A DNA stretch of 64,000 bases from Methylococcus sp. Mc7 (lineage in GTDB: Bacteria > Pseudomonadota > Gammaproteobacteria > Methylococcales > Methylococcaceae): assembly GCF_019285515.1 (NCBI RefSeq), contig NZ_CP079095.1, positions 124,001 through 188,000 on the forward strand. The letters run 5' to 3'. The notes under the pieces are model-generated. The model saw only the letters and a list, made by a program, of their open reading frames with translations, was not told the origin of the DNA and did no database searches. The translations under genes and the position numbers were made by a program. Positions 37,386 through 46,858 of this stretch are shown here, piece by piece. Position 1 is the stretch's first letter. Each line of letters opens with the position of its first letter.

Positions 37386-39857
37386 TCAGGCGCTGCCGGC
37401 CAGAAGCCGCTCGAACCGGTCCTGCGGGACCGGCCTGCCGAACAAGTGCCCTTGCGCCAGCCGACAGCCCTGGGCGTGAAGATATTCCGCCTGACGGGGC
37501 GTTTCCACGCCTTCCGCGATCACTTCGAGCTGCAAGGCGCCCGCGATCGAGATGATGGCCTTGACCAGTTCCGCCTTTTCCTTGTCCGCGGGGAAGCCGT
37601 GGATGAAAGAACGATCGATCTTGATCTGGTCCAGCGGAAAACGGTTGAGATAGCTCAGCGCCGAATAGCCGGTGCCGAAGTCGTCTATGGAAATGGCGAA
37701 GCCCATGTCGTGCAGCTCCTCCAATGCCGCGCCGACTTCGGAATCGTTCCCGAGCAGCAGGCTTTCGGTGATTTCGAGCTCCAGCCATTCCGGACGGCAG
37801 CCGGTGTCCTGGACGATGCGTTGCAGTTCACCGGGCAGGTCGTTGCGGGTGAATTGCCGGGTGGAGAGGTTCACCGCGACTTTGAAGGGCGAGTCGATGG
37901 CTCGGTGCCAGTGGACGGCCCGGCGGCAGGCCGTCGCCAGCACCCAGTGACCCAGATCGCGGATGAACCCCGTCTCTTCCGCGATGGGGATGAAGCGGTC
38001 GGGCGTCACGATTCCTTCCTGCGGATGCCGCCACCGCAGCAAGGCCTCCGCGCCGACGATGCGGCCGGCCGGCAAGGCCACCTGCGGCTGATAGTACAGA
38101 TCCAGTTCGCCATTCCCGAGCGCCCTGCGCAGCGCCCCTTCCATGGCCATGCGGTCCGAAACCCGGACGGCCAGTTCCTCCGCGTAGAACTGGAAGTTGT
38201 TCCGGCCCTGCTTCTTGGCGTGGTACATGGCCAAGTCCGCCTGCTTGAACAGTTTGTCCGCGTCACAACGGCCCTCCGTATGCAGGACGATGCCGATGCT
38301 GACCGACACGAACAGCTCCTTGCCTTCGATGGTGAAGGGTTCGCCGAAGGCCTCGAGTATCCTGCCGGCGACGGTGCGGAGATCGCCCCGGTCGCGCACC
38401 ACCGGCAACAGGATCGAGAATTCGTCTCCGCCCAGCCGCGCCACGGTATCGTAGCCGCGGACGCAGGCATTCAGACGCTGGGCCGCCTCGCACAGCAGCC
38501 TGTCGCCGGCGCTGTGCCCGAGCGTGTCGTTCACTTCCTTGAAGCGGTCCAGGTCGAGCAGCATCAGACCGAACTGGCTGCCCCGGCTGGCGGCATCGGC
38601 GAGACACTGGCGGATCCGGTCGTTGAGCAGCGCCCGGTTGGGCAGATCGGTGAGCGGATCGAAAAACGCCAGGCGCTGGATGCGCCGCCGGTATTCGTCG
38701 ACCTCGGTGATATCCCGACCGACGGCCAGCACGCCGGTGCATTCGCCATCCGGATCGCGCTCGGCCACCAGGCGGATGTGCAACAGGCGGGGGCCTTTGT
38801 GCGTGCCCCGCAGGAGGAGCTCTATTTCGTCGGCCTTGCCGGTGGCGATGACCGCTCTGAGCTTGTCCTCGTAAGCCTCGAAGCGATCGTCGCCGGGATG
38901 CAGCTCGGTGGGCGTCCTGCCGACCATGTCGCTGGCGGAAAACAGCAGCGTGTTTTCCAGGCTGGGATTGAGATAGACGATGCGGCAATCCCGGTCGTAC
39001 CGCATGATGCTGTCGGGCGAGTTCTCGGCGAGCGAGCGGAATTCGCGTTCGCGCCGGAGCAATGCCGTGTCCGTCCGCTTGAGGAGGCTGGTGTCGCGCA
39101 CCAAGGACAGGAGGTAGCCGCAGCCTTCGTGCTCGACATAGTGGGCGTCGACCACGACCGGCACCCGATGTCCGTCCCTCGTGCGATGGACGGTTTCCCA
39201 CCGGATGGAAACCTTTTCTCTGACTTGGCGGAAATGGCCGGCCCAGGACTGTGATGCCAGGTCGGGGACGACGTCGGCAACCGACAGGTTCAGAAACTCC
39301 TCCCTGCCGTAGCCCAAAGCCTTTCGCCAAGCCTCGTTCGCGTAGACGAACCACCCCTCGGCGTTGCAGATCGAGACCATTTCGGCAAGATGATCGAGGG
39401 CCTTGCCGGCCAGCCCGGCCTGGACCTCGGCCCGCTTGCGTTCGGTAACGTCCGTCAGGAAACCGCGCCACCGGGTCGCACCACTCGACAGCCGCTCGGG
39501 CACGGCGAATGCCTCCAGCCAGCGCGGCCCTCGGGCGGGATGGTCGATCCGGAACTCCGTCTTGAGCGGCGTCAGATGGCGCCTGGCGGTCTCCTGCCGA
39601 AGTCTTGCCGGTGCCAGATCCTCCCGCCTCATCAACGCGTCGACGCCGGCGGCGTCCAGCAGGCGGGCAAGCTCCGATCCGAGGATGTCTTCCATCCCGG
39701 GGCTGGCATGAACGATCGCGACATGGCCGTCCGGATGCTGATCCAGAATGCACATGCCGACCGGCGGACCTTCCGCCGGAAGGGGGAGGCCGGAGACCCG
39801 CTCCGCCTCCCCCTTCTGCGGCCCGTCGATCGTCGCCATGTCCGCCGGTCCGCTCAT
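37386..39857 (-). CDS. Triple PAS-GGDEF-EAL cyclic-di-GMP protein
   Basis: An 823-residue paralogue of the next gene downstream. Three PAS domains (about 30-130, 150-265, 270-390) precede GGDEF (395-560) and EAL (575-820). VARLGGDEFSILLP with RGYD as I-site, and EALLRW, AVNLSTRQF, LELEITES, IDDFGTGYSALSYL, KIDRSFI and EGVET are all present, so both activities may be retained. The two proteins match from the last PAS to the end (EFRSL..NSPD..RYDRDCR), while the N-terminal sensors differ. The ATG overlaps the stop of the DUF1614 gene by one base (TGATG), implying coupled translation. Confidence 0.9.
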   Translation of the reverse strand: MSGPADMATIDGPQKGEAERVSGLPLPAEGPPVGMCILDQHPDGHVAIVHASPGMEDILGSELARLLDAAGVDALMRREDLAPARLRQETARRHLTPLKTEFRIDHPARGPRWLEAFAVPERLSSGATRWRGFLTDVTERKRAEVQAGLAGKALDHLAEMVSICNAEGWFVYANEAWRKALGYGREEFLNLSVADVVPDLASQSWAGHFRQVREKVSIRWETVHRTRDGHRVPVVVDAHYVEHEGCGYLLSLVRDTSLLKRTDTALLRREREFRSLAENSPDSIMRYDRDCRIVYLNPSLENTLLFSASDMVGRTPTELHPGDDRFEAYEDKLRAVIATGKADEIELLLRGTHKGPRLLHIRLVAERDPDGECTGVLAVGRDITEVDEYRRRIQRLAFFDPLTDLPNRALLNDRIRQCLADAASRGSQFGLMLLDLDRFKEVNDTLGHSAGDRLLCEAAQRLNACVRGYDTVARLGGDEFSILLPVVRDRGDLRTVAGRILEAFGEPFTIEGKELFVSVSIGIVLHTEGRCDADKLFKQADLAMYHAKKQGRNNFQFYAEELAVRVSDRMAMEGALRRALGNGELDLYYQPQVALPAGRIVGAEALLRWRHPQEGIVTPDRFIPIAEETGFIRDLGHWVLATACRRAVHWHRAIDSPFKVAVNLSTRQFTRNDLPGELQRIVQDTGCRPEWLELEITESLLLGNDSEVGAALEELHDMGFAISIDDFGTGYSALSYLNRFPLDQIKIDRSFIHGFPADKEKAELVKAIISIAGALQLEVIAEGVETPRQAEYLHAQGCRLAQGHLFGRPVPQDRFERLLAGSA

Positions 39858-40522
39858 CAGGTCAGAAGGACAGCGACCAGGCCGGTCATGAAGATGCCGT
39901 CGAAGGTTCCCGCGCCGCCGATGGAAGCCACCGGCGCGCCGAGATGGCGGATGTCGGGGATACGCAGCAGATCGGCCCCGATCAGCACCCCCATCGTTCC
40001 GGCGATATAGGCGACCGGCGCCCGGTGCTCCCCGCCCAGCACCAAGGCAACCAGCGCTGCCGCCAGGGGAGCGACCAGAATCGGCATGCCGATGCCGAAG
40101 CCGGGAATGGGCCGGCTGAAACCGTACGCCACCGCCGCGACGATAGCCGTCGCCAGCACCAGTTGCGGCAGCGGAATGCCGTTATTGGCGAGCAGGTAAA
40201 ACGAAAACGCCACCGGGACCAGGCCGCCACCCACGTTGACTACGATTTTCGTCCGCCCGGTGAACGGAACTTCCGGCAGGCGCAACAGTCCGCGGAAGGG
40301 GTGCGGCGGACTGGCCGGCGGCCGGTCCGCCTCGATGCTGGCCACCGGCAGGTTGATGGCGCTGCCCAGCAGGGAAGTCAGGAGCAGACTGAGGGCGGAC
40401 GATGGATCGAGGCCGAGCTTTTCGAAAGTCAGCGCAATGATCTGGAAATTGATGCTGAAGATGAGCCACAGCAGCAAGCCGGCAAAAAACAGAAAATACA
40501 GGGGGGAAAAAGGACTGCGCAT
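39857..40522 (-). CDS. DUF1614 membrane protein
   Basis: A 221-residue integral membrane protein of family DUF1614, with about six hydrophobic segments (for example SPLYFLFFAGLLLWLIFSI, ALSLLLTSLLGSAINLP, LVLATAIVAAVAYGF) and the conserved ending GADLLRIPDIRHLGAPVASIGGAGTFDGIFMTGLVAVLL. Function is unknown. ATG at 40522 is chosen because it precedes the first helix directly; in-frame starts at 40540 and 40594 are possible. One-base overlap with the downstream cyclic-di-GMP gene suggests a shared pathway. Confidence 0.78.
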   Translation of the reverse strand: MRSPFSPLYFLFFAGLLLWLIFSINFQIIALTFEKLGLDPSSALSLLLTSLLGSAINLPVASIEADRPPASPPHPFRGLLRLPEVPFTGRTKIVVNVGGGLVPVAFSFYLLANNGIPLPQLVLATAIVAAVAYGFSRPIPGFGIGMPILVAPLAAALVALVLGGEHRAPVAYIAGTMGVLIGADLLRIPDIRHLGAPVASIGGAGTFDGIFMTGLVAVLLT

Positions 40523-40646
40523 GGGAGGGCCTGGCCTCATCGTGGAAATCGCATGGCGGACGCCGTTCTCGTCATTGCCTGTTTGGATAAACAAGGGCCG
40601 GACCGGCCGAACGTGGAGTTCTCCGGTCCGGCCTCGCCGCCTTCGA

Positions 40647-41177
40647 TCAATCGATCCTGATGCTCTGGCGCTTGCTGCCCGCCGCCTTGGGAATCACCAC
40701 CTCCAGTATCCCGTCCTTGAAGGAGGCCTTGGCCTTGTCCGCATCCACGGCGCAAGGGAGGCGCAGACTCCGGCTGAATTCGCCGCGGCTCATTTCGCGG
40801 TAAAAATACTGGCCCTTCTCCTCCTTGGTTTCGGACTGCGAGGAAGCCCGCAGCGTGAACATGTCCTCGCCCAGGGTAACCTCCAGGTTGTCCTTGGTGA
40901 CACCCGGCAGTTCTGCCTTGACCACCACTTCGTCCGCGCGGTCGATCACGTCGACTTTCGGCACGCGGACGCTGGGCAAGCCGGCCCGGAACAAGGACGG
41001 CCACGGCCGCCGCATCATCGTCCAGGGTTCGTGCTCCAGCCATCCCGCCGGGAACACCTGCTCCATCCACCGCTCCATCTCATCCCAGGGGCTAGGGTAG
41101 GCTCTGGTCGCCACGGGCTCCGCAGCCTCCACTTCCTTTCCCGTCGATTCTTTCTCATGCTCTTCTTTCTTGGTCAT
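40647..41177 (-). CDS. Small heat-shock protein (Hsp20 family)
   Basis: A 176-residue alpha-crystallin-type chaperone that holds unfolding proteins. The crystallin domain runs from about VPKVDVIDRADEVVVKAELPGVTKDNLEV to the end, with the FKDGILEVVIPK (A-x-x-x-n-GvL type) motif near the C-terminus. The N-terminal region is unusually long and rich in Trp, Met and Glu (SPWDEMERWMEQVFPAGWLEHEPW). The ATG at 41177 has GGAGGT seven bases upstream. A TATACT box lies about 90 bases upstream; no sigma-32 consensus was seen. Confidence 0.92.
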   Translation of the reverse strand: MTKKEEHEKESTGKEVEAAEPVATRAYPSPWDEMERWMEQVFPAGWLEHEPWTMMRRPWPSLFRAGLPSVRVPKVDVIDRADEVVVKAELPGVTKDNLEVTLGEDMFTLRASSQSETKEEKGQYFYREMSRGEFSRSLRLPCAVDADKAKASFKDGILEVVIPKAAGSKRQSIRID

Positions 41178-41516
41178 GACATGCACCTCCAAAACAGTCG
41201 AGAACACTGAAGCCGGACGCCTTGCCCGGAGATTGAACTCTGTCGCCGATCGCTCCGACTCCGCTAAGTATAGCGGTATCGGTCCAAAAGTACCCTTGCG
41301 GACTGCGCGCTGGCGCTCGTGGCGCCGACCCGCAGGACACCCTCCGGCTTCCGGCGGACTCCCCCGAGATCCATCGCCTCCGGGAGACGGAAGCCGTTCC
41401 CGAACAGCGCCCGCATCAGCACCGGCCAGTGGGAAAGCTGAGCCGGCTGGGGTAAGCTTCGCGCGGAGGCGACATGCAGCCGCCGTTTCCTTCCGACCCG
41501 GAGCTACGTTACGTCC
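41178..41516. other. Divergent region between hsp20 and kup
   Basis: A 339-base gap. On the minus strand TATACT at about 41268-41273 is a candidate -10 for hsp20, without a good -35. For kup, an ATG at 41474 preceded by GGAGG opens a different frame (MQPPFPSDPEL...) through the kup start; it could be a short leader frame or chance. No RNA element was recognised. Confidence 0.35.
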
Positions 41517-43397
41517 ATGGACCGAACCAAATCGAAACCTTCCGGATTCCTGACCCTGTCCGCCGGCTGCCTGGGCGTGGTCTACGGCGACATCGGCACC
41601 AGTCCGCTGTACACCGTGCGGGAAATCTTCGGTGGCGCTTATGCCGTCCCGCTGACGCCGGAGAACATTCTCGGCGCGCTTTCCCTGATCTTCTGGGCCT
41701 TGCTGCTGGTCGTGGCGGTGAAATACGTGGTGTTCGTGATGCATGCCGACAACCACGGCGAAGGCGGCATCATGGCCCTGACCGCCCTCGCCCTCCGGCA
41801 GCGGCACCGGCGCAAGCAGCGGGCCTGGATCATCGTCCTGGGACTTTTCGGCACGGCGCTTTTCTATGGCGACGGGATGATCACACCCGCCATTTCGGTG
41901 CTCGGCGCGATGGAGGGTTTGGGAGTAGCCGCCGCGGCGCTGTCGCACTACGTGGTTCCGGGTTCGATCCTGATCCTGCTGGCGCTGTTCCTGATCCAGC
42001 GCCGGGGGACGGAGCGCGTCGGCCGGCTGTTCGGCCCCATCATGCTGGCATGGTTTCTGGCCATCGGCACCTTGGGGCTGGACAGCCTGCGCCAGACCCC
42101 CGAAGTCATGGCCGCACTCAATCCTTTGCACGGATTCCGATTCCTCATCGCCCACCAAGGCATGGGCTTCGCCGCGCTGGGAGCGGTTGTCCTGGCGGTC
42201 ACCGGTGCCGAAGCGCTGTATGCCGACATGGGCCATTTCGGAAAGACCCCCATCCGCGCCACCTGGTTCGCCGTGGTGTTTCCAGGCCTGATCCTGAACT
42301 ACCTCGGCCAGGGCGCCCTGCTGATCCGCAATCCCGAGGCGGTGCAGAATCCGTTCTATCTCCTCGTCCCGGAATGGGCGCTCTACCCGATGATCGGGCT
42401 GGCCACGGTCGCCACCGTGATCGCCTCGCAGGCCGTCATCTCCGGCGCATTCTCCCTGACCCATCAGGCCATCCAGCTCGATTATCTGCCGCGCCAGCGC
42501 ATGGTCCACACCTCGGAATCCGAACGGGGCCAGATCTATGCGCCGGCTGTCAACCGCCTGCTGCTGATCTCGGTACTGGCCCTGGTGCTGGTGTTCGGTT
42601 CGTCTTCCAGCTTGGCCTCGGCGTATGGACTGTCCGTGGTCGGCACCATGGTGGTCACCACCCTCCTGGCCCTGGTCGTCGCCCACGACACCTGGCGCTG
42701 GCCGGGCCTGGCGCTGATCCTCACCGGAGCCGTGCTGCTGTCCGTCGACCTGTCCTTCCTGACGGCCAATCTGGCCAAGCTCGGCGACGGCGGCTGGATT
42801 CCCCTGAGCCTGGGTCTGATCCTGGCCACCGTCATGTCCACCTGGAAAAAAGGCCGCGACGTCCTTTTCGCCCGCCTGCAGCAGGAATCCGAGTCCCTGA
42901 GCCGGTTCCTGCAGCGGCTGACCGACGCGCCGCCGCCGTTCCGGCCGGCCGGCACCGCGATTTTCCTGACGGCGCGCAATCTCAGCCTGCCCTTCGCCCT
43001 GCTCCGCAACTATGAGCACAACCAGGTGATCCACCAGCGGGTGATCCTGCTCACCATGAGCACGCTCGACAAGCCCTACGCGGCGGAAAAGGAAAAGATC
43101 ACCATCGAGGCCCTGGAGCACAATTTTTTCCGCATCACGACCCGCTTCGGCTTCATGGAGCGGCCCAACGTGCAGCGCATGCTGAACCTGTGCCGCCACG
43201 CCGGGCTGCACATCGATCTGGACCAGACGACGTTCTTCCTGGGCCGGGAAACGCTGATCCGTTCCGCCGAGCGGAGCCTGAACCGCTGGGAGGAGGTGCT
43301 GTTCATCTCCATGTTCCGCAACGCCTACAATCCGACCGGCTACTTCAAGCTGCCGGTGGATCGGGTGGTGGAACTCGGCACCGTCATCGCGATATGA
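41517..43397 (+). CDS. kup: Kup/Trk-D-type potassium uptake permease
   Basis: A 626-residue K+/H+ symporter of the KUP/HAK/KT family. The N-terminus holds GVVYGDIGTSPLYT, the diagnostic motif, and ADNHGEGGIMAL, GDGMITPAISVLGAMEG, GAEALYADMGHFG and SGAFSLTHQAIQLDYLPR follow in order; about twelve membrane helices precede a cytoplasmic C-terminal region. No clear ribosome site is next to the ATG. It converges on the ZIP transporter with a 14-base overlap. Confidence 0.94.
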   Translation: MDRTKSKPSGFLTLSAGCLGVVYGDIGTSPLYTVREIFGGAYAVPLTPENILGALSLIFWALLLVVAVKYVVFVMHADNHGEGGIMALTALALRQRHRRKQRAWIIVLGLFGTALFYGDGMITPAISVLGAMEGLGVAAAALSHYVVPGSILILLALFLIQRRGTERVGRLFGPIMLAWFLAIGTLGLDSLRQTPEVMAALNPLHGFRFLIAHQGMGFAALGAVVLAVTGAEALYADMGHFGKTPIRATWFAVVFPGLILNYLGQGALLIRNPEAVQNPFYLLVPEWALYPMIGLATVATVIASQAVISGAFSLTHQAIQLDYLPRQRMVHTSESERGQIYAPAVNRLLLISVLALVLVFGSSSSLASAYGLSVVGTMVVTTLLALVVAHDTWRWPGLALILTGAVLLSVDLSFLTANLAKLGDGGWIPLSLGLILATVMSTWKKGRDVLFARLQQESESLSRFLQRLTDAPPPFRPAGTAIFLTARNLSLPFALLRNYEHNQVIHQRVILLTMSTLDKPYAAEKEKITIEALEHNFFRITTRFGFMERPNVQRMLNLCRHAGLHIDLDQTTFFLGRETLIRSAERSLNRWEEVLFISMFRNAYNPTGYFKLPVDRVVELGTVIAI

Positions 43398-44202
43398 GGG
43401 GAACCCTTTTGGGCGGGTCCGGATGCATGCCCTCGGCCCAATGATTGACCGTCACGATCAGCGCGATGCCCGCGGCGATCATGACGAGCTGCTGGATGGC
43501 GGCGGCCAGGTGCGTCCTGCGGTGTAGGGAGGGAATCAGGTCGGCGACGGCGACATAGATGAAGCTGGACGCGGCCAGCGCCAGCACGTAAGGCAGCATG
43601 CCGTTCATCCGCTCCAGTGCGAAATAGGCGGCCACGCCGCCCACCACCGTCCCCAGGCTGGACATCAGGTTGTACCAAAGCGCACGGCTCCTGCCATAGC
43701 CGCTTTGCAGCAGAATGGCGAAGTCCCCCACTTCCTGGGGAATCTCGTGGGCCGCGACGGCCAGGGCGGTGACGATGCCGAGACGGATGTCGGTCAGGAA
43801 AGCCGCCGCGATCAGCACGCCGTCGACCAGGTTGTGGATCGCGTCGCCGATGACGATGAGCGTGCCGGCCGGCTGGTGAAAATGGCCCTCGCCGTGCGTC
43901 TCGCAGTCGCCGGCATGGCAGTGGCGCCATAGCAGCAGCTTCTCCAGGATGAAGAACCCCAGGATGCCTGCCAGCACCGTGGCGAACAGCATCTCGACGT
44001 TGCCGACGCCGGCGCCGTGGGCGGCCTCCGGGATGAGGTGCAGGAACGCCACGCTGAGCAGGGAGCCCAGGGCGAAACTGATGCCATGCGGCAGGAGGTG
44101 CGGATGATGGTCTTCCGGAATGAGGAGGAACAGCGAAGCGGCGACGACGCTGAGCACACCGCCCAGCAGGGAAAACAGCAGAATCCAGAGTAATACGCTC
44201 AT
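43384..44202 (-). CDS. ZIP-family metal transporter
   Basis: A 272-residue divalent-metal permease of the ZIP family (zinc or iron import). The metal-binding helices have GDAIHNLVDG and AHEIPQEVGDFAIL. A short His-rich loop (RHCHAGDCETHGEGHFHQ) lies between helices, as usual. About eight hydrophobic segments. The metal cannot be named from sequence. It follows pgeF divergently... its start is 22 bases from the pgeF stop on the same strand, so it may be read as the last gene after rluD-pgeF. Confidence 0.88.
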   Translation of the reverse strand: MSVLLWILLFSLLGGVLSVVAASLFLLIPEDHHPHLLPHGISFALGSLLSVAFLHLIPEAAHGAGVGNVEMLFATVLAGILGFFILEKLLLWRHCHAGDCETHGEGHFHQPAGTLIVIGDAIHNLVDGVLIAAAFLTDIRLGIVTALAVAAHEIPQEVGDFAILLQSGYGRSRALWYNLMSSLGTVVGGVAAYFALERMNGMLPYVLALAASSFIYVAVADLIPSLHRRTHLAAAIQQLVMIAAGIALIVTVNHWAEGMHPDPPKRVPLISR

Positions 44203-44224
44203 CGGCGGAAACGTTCGAAGGTGT

Positions 44225-44950
44225 TTAGCGGTCGCGCCAGACGAGCGTGGCCATCCGGCCCGTCACTCCGTCGCGCCGGTAGGAGAAAAAGCGGCTTTCA
44301 TCGCTATAGGTGCACCAGCGTCCGCCATGGACGTCCCCGATGCCGAGGCGCCGGAGGCGCAGCCGGGCGAGCAGATAAATGTCGGCCAGCCAGCGGCCAT
44401 TATCGCCGGGCCGGAATGCCGCGTCACTTTCCCCGTCCTGCGTCAGGAAGGCGGTGCGCACTTCGTCGCCGACTTCGAACGCCTCCGGACCGATCGCCGG
44501 ACCGAGCCAGGCCAGCAGGTCGGACGAGCCCAAGGCCTCGACCGCGCGCTCGATCACGCCGCCCGCCAGCCCCCGCCAGCCGGCATGCACGGCGGCCACG
44601 CCCTCGCCGTCGCGGGTGCACAGCAATACCGGCAGGCAGTCGGCCGTCATCACCGCGCAGACCACGCCGACGTTCCGGGTGTAACTGGCATCCGCCCTGG
44701 GTTCGGCTTCCGCGCCGGCCTCCACCGCGTCATTCCCGTGCACCTGGCGCAGCCAGGCGGGCTCCGCCGGCAGGTCCAGGCTGCGGCGCAGGAATGCGCG
44801 GTTCGCCGCGACGGCGTCCGGGTCGTCGCCGACATGGGTTCCGAGATTCAAGCCGGCATAGACTCCCGCGCTCGCCCCACCCAGGCGCAGGGTCGATGCC
44901 GCCCGAACCCCCGGCGGCGCCGGCCAGTCGGGCTCGAGCCAGAGCGTCAC
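44225..44950 (-). CDS. pgeF: Peptidoglycan editing factor PgeF (YfiH, DUF152)
   Basis: A 241-residue protein of the YfiH/PgeF family, an amidase-like enzyme that removes wrongly incorporated residues from peptidoglycan precursors; older annotation calls it a polyphenol oxidase. Metal/catalytic motifs are RQVHG, MTADCLPVLLC and AAVHAGWRGLAGG. GTG at 44950 overlaps the rluD stop by four bases (GTGA) and yields the normal N-terminus (LWLEPDWPAPPGV), so it is preferred to the longer frame. rluD-pgeF coupling is conserved in gammaproteobacteria. Confidence 0.9.
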   Translation of the reverse strand: MTLWLEPDWPAPPGVRAASTLRLGGASAGVYAGLNLGTHVGDDPDAVAANRAFLRRSLDLPAEPAWLRQVHGNDAVEAGAEAEPRADASYTRNVGVVCAVMTADCLPVLLCTRDGEGVAAVHAGWRGLAGGVIERAVEALGSSDLLAWLGPAIGPEAFEVGDEVRTAFLTQDGESDAAFRPGDNGRWLADIYLLARLRLRRLGIGDVHGGRWCTYSDESRFFSYRRDGVTGRMATLVWRDR

Positions 44951-45894
44951 GTCAGGCCCCGCAGGAGACGCAGCAAGGCGTCGAAATCCGGTGGCAGCGG
45001 CGATTCCCAAGCCATCTCCCCGCCCGTCTTCGGATGGATCAGCCCCAGCCGCGCCGCATGCAGGGCCTGCCGGCGAAACCCGCGCAAGGCCTCGATCAGC
45101 GCCGGACCGGCGCCGGCGGGAATGCGCGCGCGGCCGCCATAGACCGGATCGCCGATCAGCGGATGATGCAGATGCGCCATGTGGACCCGGATCTGATGGG
45201 TACGCCCGGTTTCCAGCCGGACCCGGAGCAGGGTATGGTGCGGGAAGCGCTCCTCCACCCGGTAGTGAGTCACGGATTCCTTGCCGTCCGGGCGCACCGC
45301 GAAACGTTTGCGGTCCGAAGGGTGCCGCCCGATCGGCTCGTCCACCGTCGCTCCGGCCGTGACCGTGCCCTGGACCAGGGCCAGGTATTCGCGGCTCACG
45401 CTGCGGTCCTTGAGCTGGCCCACCAGGGACTTGTGCGCTTCGAGCGTACGGGCGACCACCAGCAGGCCGCTGGTGTCCTTGTCCAGCCGGTGCACGATGC
45501 CGCCTCTCGGGATCGCCGCAAGCGCCGGGTCGAGGTGCAGAAGGGCGTTCTGCAGCGTTCCATCGGGATGCCCCGCCGCGGGATGCACCACCAGGCCGGC
45601 GGGCTTGTCTATGACGAAAATCGACGCGTCGGCATGCACCACGACCAGAGGAATCGCCTCGGCGGCGTACTCGACCACTTCTTCGGCCTCCGCATGCAGC
45701 TCGATGCGCTCGCCGCCGAGCAGCTTCTGGCGGGGGACCGCTTGAACGCCGTCCAGCAGCGCATGGCCGTCCTTGATCCAGGTTTGCAGGCGGGCGCGGG
45801 AAAAGTCCGGAAACAGCATCGCCATCGCCTGATCCAGCCTCAGGCCGGCCAGTTCGTGCGGTATTTCGGTCGTCAGGGTTCGGCTTCGGGTCAC
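44947..45894 (-). CDS. rluD: 23S rRNA pseudouridine synthase RluD
   Basis: A 315-residue RluA-family pseudouridine synthase, modifying helix 69 of 23S rRNA (1911/1915/1917 in E. coli). An S4 domain occupies the N-terminus (LRLDQAMAMLFPDFSRARLQTWIKDG). The catalytic aspartate is in HRLDKDTSGLLVVAR. GRTHQIRVHMAHLHHPLIGDPVYGG closes the active site. It is divergent from bamD, the conserved arrangement in E. coli and Pseudomonas, which supports RluD over RluC. Confidence 0.93.
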   Translation of the reverse strand: MTRSRTLTTEIPHELAGLRLDQAMAMLFPDFSRARLQTWIKDGHALLDGVQAVPRQKLLGGERIELHAEAEEVVEYAAEAIPLVVVHADASIFVIDKPAGLVVHPAAGHPDGTLQNALLHLDPALAAIPRGGIVHRLDKDTSGLLVVARTLEAHKSLVGQLKDRSVSREYLALVQGTVTAGATVDEPIGRHPSDRKRFAVRPDGKESVTHYRVEERFPHHTLLRVRLETGRTHQIRVHMAHLHHPLIGDPVYGGRARIPAGAGPALIEALRGFRRQALHAARLGLIHPKTGGEMAWESPLPPDFDALLRLLRGLT

Positions 45895-45995
45895 GGTAGG
45901 GAAAGAGGAAAAGGTCTGTGAATACGGTTATACTGCGGGGCCTTACGCATGGCTGACGCGCCCGTCAAACGCACACACGAGGTAGTTTCCCGCTC

Positions 45996-46856
45996 ATGGG
46001 TTTCCCCCGCCGCATCGTACTGATCGCCGCCCTGCTGGGAAGCGCGGTGTCCGGACTCACCGCCTGTTCCAGCTTCCCGTTCTGGTCGGCCGGCAAGGAA
46101 GAAGACGCAGACATCAAGGATGAGTATGCCGATTGGGGTCCGGCCCAGTTCTACGCCGAAGCCAAACACGCGATGATGGACGGCTCCTACGAGAAAGCCA
46201 TCAAATTATACGAGAAACTGGAAGCCCGGTATCCGTTCGGCGAATACGCCACCCAGGCTCAGATCGACGTGGCCTTCTGCTACTACAAGAACAACGAGCC
46301 GGAATCGGCGATCGCGTCGGTCGACCGCTTCATCAAGCTCAATCCGACCGAACCCCATGTCGATTACGCCTATTACCTCCGGGGCCTCATCAATTACAAC
46401 CGCGGCATCGGCTTCATCGACCGCTGGCTGCCGACCGATTCCTCGCAGCGCGATCCCGGTTCCGCGCGCGACGCCTACAACGATTTCGAAACGCTGCTCA
46501 ACAAGTTTCCGAACAGCGTCTACCGGGAAGACGCCAAGCAGCGTGCGATCGCCCTGCGCAACAACCTGGCGATGTACGACATCCACGTGGCCGACTACTA
46601 CATGCGGCGCCGGGCCTATGTGGCGGCGATCCGGCGTTCCGCGGAAGTGGTCCAGAAGTACGAGCGCACCCAGGCCATCCCCCACGCGCTCAAGATCATG
46701 GAGGACGCCTACCGCCAGCTCGACATGCCGCAGATGGCGGACGACATCGCCCGCGTATATGCCCTGAACTACGCCGAAGGCCGCCTCAGCAAGGACGAGG
46801 ATTACGAACGCACGGTCATGGAAGAGGTCTGGGATTTCATCGGCTTCGACAAATAG
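45996..46856 (+). CDS. bamD: Outer-membrane assembly lipoprotein BamD
   Basis: A 286-residue lipoprotein of the BAM complex that inserts beta-barrel proteins into the outer membrane. The signal peptide ends in the lipobox LTAC (lipidated Cys24). TPR units follow: AEAKHAMMDGSYEKAIKLYEKLEARYPFGEYATQAQIDVAFCYYKNNEPESAI and YYLRGLINYNRG are typical. A TATACT hexamer at about 45931 may be its -10. The PfkB gene starts two bases after the stop. Confidence 0.94.
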   Translation: MGFPRRIVLIAALLGSAVSGLTACSSFPFWSAGKEEDADIKDEYADWGPAQFYAEAKHAMMDGSYEKAIKLYEKLEARYPFGEYATQAQIDVAFCYYKNNEPESAIASVDRFIKLNPTEPHVDYAYYLRGLINYNRGIGFIDRWLPTDSSQRDPGSARDAYNDFETLLNKFPNSVYREDAKQRAIALRNNLAMYDIHVADYYMRRRAYVAAIRRSAEVVQKYERTQAIPHALKIMEDAYRQLDMPQMADDIARVYALNYAEGRLSKDEDYERTVMEEVWDFIGFDK

Positions 46857-46858
46857 CG

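Noticed and set aside
34326-39254. A 1642-codon open frame on the plus strand
   Set aside because: It is antisense to both PAS-GGDEF-EAL genes, whose protein motifs are complete. Long antisense frames are expected in GC-rich DNA with strong third-position bias, and the translation shows no motif.
40647-43211. An 854-codon extension of the hsp20 frame
   Set aside because: The extra part is antisense to kup; the Hsp20 start at 41177 has a good ribosome site.
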